Shown: piece by piece, positions 6,005 through 6,850 of the stretch
Numbering within the stretch: the first letter of the stretch is position 1
How the letters are laid out: each line of letters begins with the position of its first letter
Assembly: GCA_024742655.1 (NCBI GenBank)
Contig: JANSYB010000112.1
Span: 1 to 6,850 of the forward strand
Direction: 5' to 3'
DNA from: Paracoccaceae bacterium
Lineage (GTDB): Bacteria; Pseudomonadota; Alphaproteobacteria; Rhodobacterales; Rhodobacteraceae
DNA length: 6,850 nt
The notes under the pieces: generated by a model
Databases searched by the model: none
What the model was told of the DNA's origin: nothing
The model's input: the letters and a program-made list of their open reading frames with translations, nothing else
Program-made: the position numbers and the translations under genes

Positions 6005-6850
6005 GTTTCAACTGCCCTCCATGGCCCGGGCGGTCGGCGGGAAGGGTGGTGCCATCCACGAATGGCGCCCCATCCGCCGGGTCGGGATCAAGATTGAGAT
6101 GGGAATCAAGGTCGATGTAGTCAAAGAGTTCCCCCAGTGACGCACCGGCCGCGATCGAGATCGAGCTTTCGCCCATGCAGCCGATCATCGTGCCAAGCCC
6201 GAAGGCGCGGGCCGTGGCGACGATGCGCAGCGCCTCGGTGATGCCGCCGGCCTTCATCAGCTTGAGGTTCACGCCGTCCACGCAATGGGCGAAGGCGGGA
6301 ATGTCGGTGGACAGCCGGCAGCTTTCGTCGACATAGATCGGCAGGGGGCGATCGGCGAACAACTCGGGCAGTTGATCCTCGGCCCCGCGCACCAGCGGCT
6401 GTTCGACATATTCACAGCGCCGGTCGGCCAGCCAGGCCATCATGTGTTTCGCGTCTTTTTGTGACCAACCACCGTTGGCATCCACGCGCAAAACGATATC
6501 GGGCCGCGCCTCGGTGGCGTCCAGCACGGCCTGGTACATGGCCTTGTCGGCCTCGATTCCGTCAGGCGTGCCCAGCTTGATTTTCAGGGCCTTCGCGCCC
6601 TGATCCAGCAGGAAGGGCACGCGCTGGCGCACCACGTCGGGCGGGTTGATCCCGATGGTGACCGAACTGGCCACGGCGCGGCGAGACAGCCCCAGCAGGC
6701 GATAAAGCGGCATGTTGGCCTGTTTGGCCCGCAGATCCCACAGCGCCATGTCGAGGGCCGCGAGCGCGCAGGGCGCGACACCGGCGGCATGGGCGTTGGC
6801 CCATGTGCGGTGAATGGAATTTTCGTCCAGCCCCTCGGCCACGAAGGCGC
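5997..6850 (-). CDS. dgcA: Dipeptide-epimerase-like enolase superfamily enzyme, DgcA-like N-acetyl-D-glutamate racemase (N-terminus cut by window edge)
   Basis: This enolase-superfamily protein of the dipeptide epimerase/MLE subgroup probably racemises N-acetyl-D-glutamate to the L form. It stays open to the right edge; about 283 residues are visible and I estimate 50-70 capping-domain residues are missing. Counting from the GTG codon at 6842 (not proposed as the real start), catalytic landmarks are complete: ALAALDMALWDLRAK (26-40), KIK (87-89, the base pair of lysines), D121 (RVDANGGW), E147 (YVEQP), D172 (YVDES) and the opposite-face Lys of NLKLMKAGGI (K194/K197). This is the two-Lys, Asp-Glu-Asp arrangement expected of an epimerase acting on both faces. 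The tail has DLDSHLNLDPD (244-254) where L-Ala-D/L-Glu epimerases carry a DLD..L motif. The last codons overlap dgcN by 8 nt, indicating one operon whose promoter is outside the window. Confidence 0.85.
   Translation of the reverse strand, partial: AFVAEGLDENSIHRTWANAHAAGVAPCALAALDMALWDLRAKQANMPLYRLLGLSRRAVASSVTIGINPPDVVRQRVPFLLDQGAKALKIKLGTPDGIEADKAMYQAVLDATEARPDIVLRVDANGGWSQKDAKHMMAWLADRRCEYVEQPLVRGAEDQLPELFADRPLPIYVDESCRLSTDIPAFAHCVDGVNLKLMKAGGITEALRIVATARAFGLGTMIGCMGESSISIAAGASLGELFDYIDLDSHLNLDPDPADGAPFVDGTTLPADRPGHGGQLKHA

Noticed and set aside
5300..6097. Plus-strand open frame (265 aa) opposite dgcN
   Set aside because: It is antisense to a motif-complete DUF1611 gene and has the His/Arg/Asp-rich composition typical of a shadow frame.
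5997..6842. Taking the GTG at 6842 as the true start of the dgcA-like gene
   Set aside because: The frame stays open to the window edge, and the first conserved capping-domain helix would fall only about 26 residues from the start, far too early for this family. The real start is outside the window.
1..6850. tRNA genes, CRISPR arrays, insertion sequences, toxin-antitoxin or defence genes
   Set aside because: No cloverleaf-like segments, regular direct repeats, transposase motifs or small paired genes were seen; gaps between genes are all under 150 nt and accounted for.

Overview
This 6.85-kb window is GC-rich and densely coding, with GC-biased codon use. Protein styles throughout resemble Rhodobacteraceae (the Roseobacter group of Alphaproteobacteria), probably from a chromosome. 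The lineage is inferred from the hisZ-hisG pair, the short-form HisG and the character of the proteins; there is no rRNA marker to confirm it. I see no tRNA, CRISPR array, insertion sequence or phage gene.

The left half runs on the + strand. It opens inside hisZ, whose 5' end is cut by the window, and hisZ overlaps hisG by 4 nt. Together these encode the two subunits of the hetero-octameric ATP phosphoribosyltransferase, the first step of histidine synthesis. A 125-nt gap with a strong 13-bp inverted repeat separates hisG from an enolase-superfamily (mandelate racemase/muconate lactonizing enzyme type) gene of unassigned substrate. That gene's active-site motifs are partly non-canonical.

The right half runs on the - strand and meets the left half tail-to-tail, with only 4 nt between stop codons. 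In transcription order (right to left) it carries four genes. First is a second, clearly different enolase-superfamily enzyme resembling dipeptide epimerases (dgcA-like, cut by the right edge). Second is a DUF1611 P-loop protein (dgcN-like) overlapping dgcA by 8 nt. Third, after a GC hairpin, is a class III PLP aminotransferase. Fourth is a CmcI/cephalosporin-hydroxylase-family methyltransferase.

The dgcA-dgcN pair matches the reported D-glutamate catabolic route, in which D-Glu is N-acetylated, racemised as the N-acetyl amino acid and then deacetylated to L-Glu. The aminotransferase has its own AT-rich leader with a perfect 22-bp palindrome and a good Shine-Dalgarno sequence, so it is probably under separate repressor control. 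A second inverted repeat lies just upstream of the methyltransferase. No regulator gene lies inside the window. The most useful leads are these two candidate operators, the enolase-superfamily protein with altered catalytic motifs, and the P-loop in the DgcN-like protein. I see no convincing wholly new multi-gene system.
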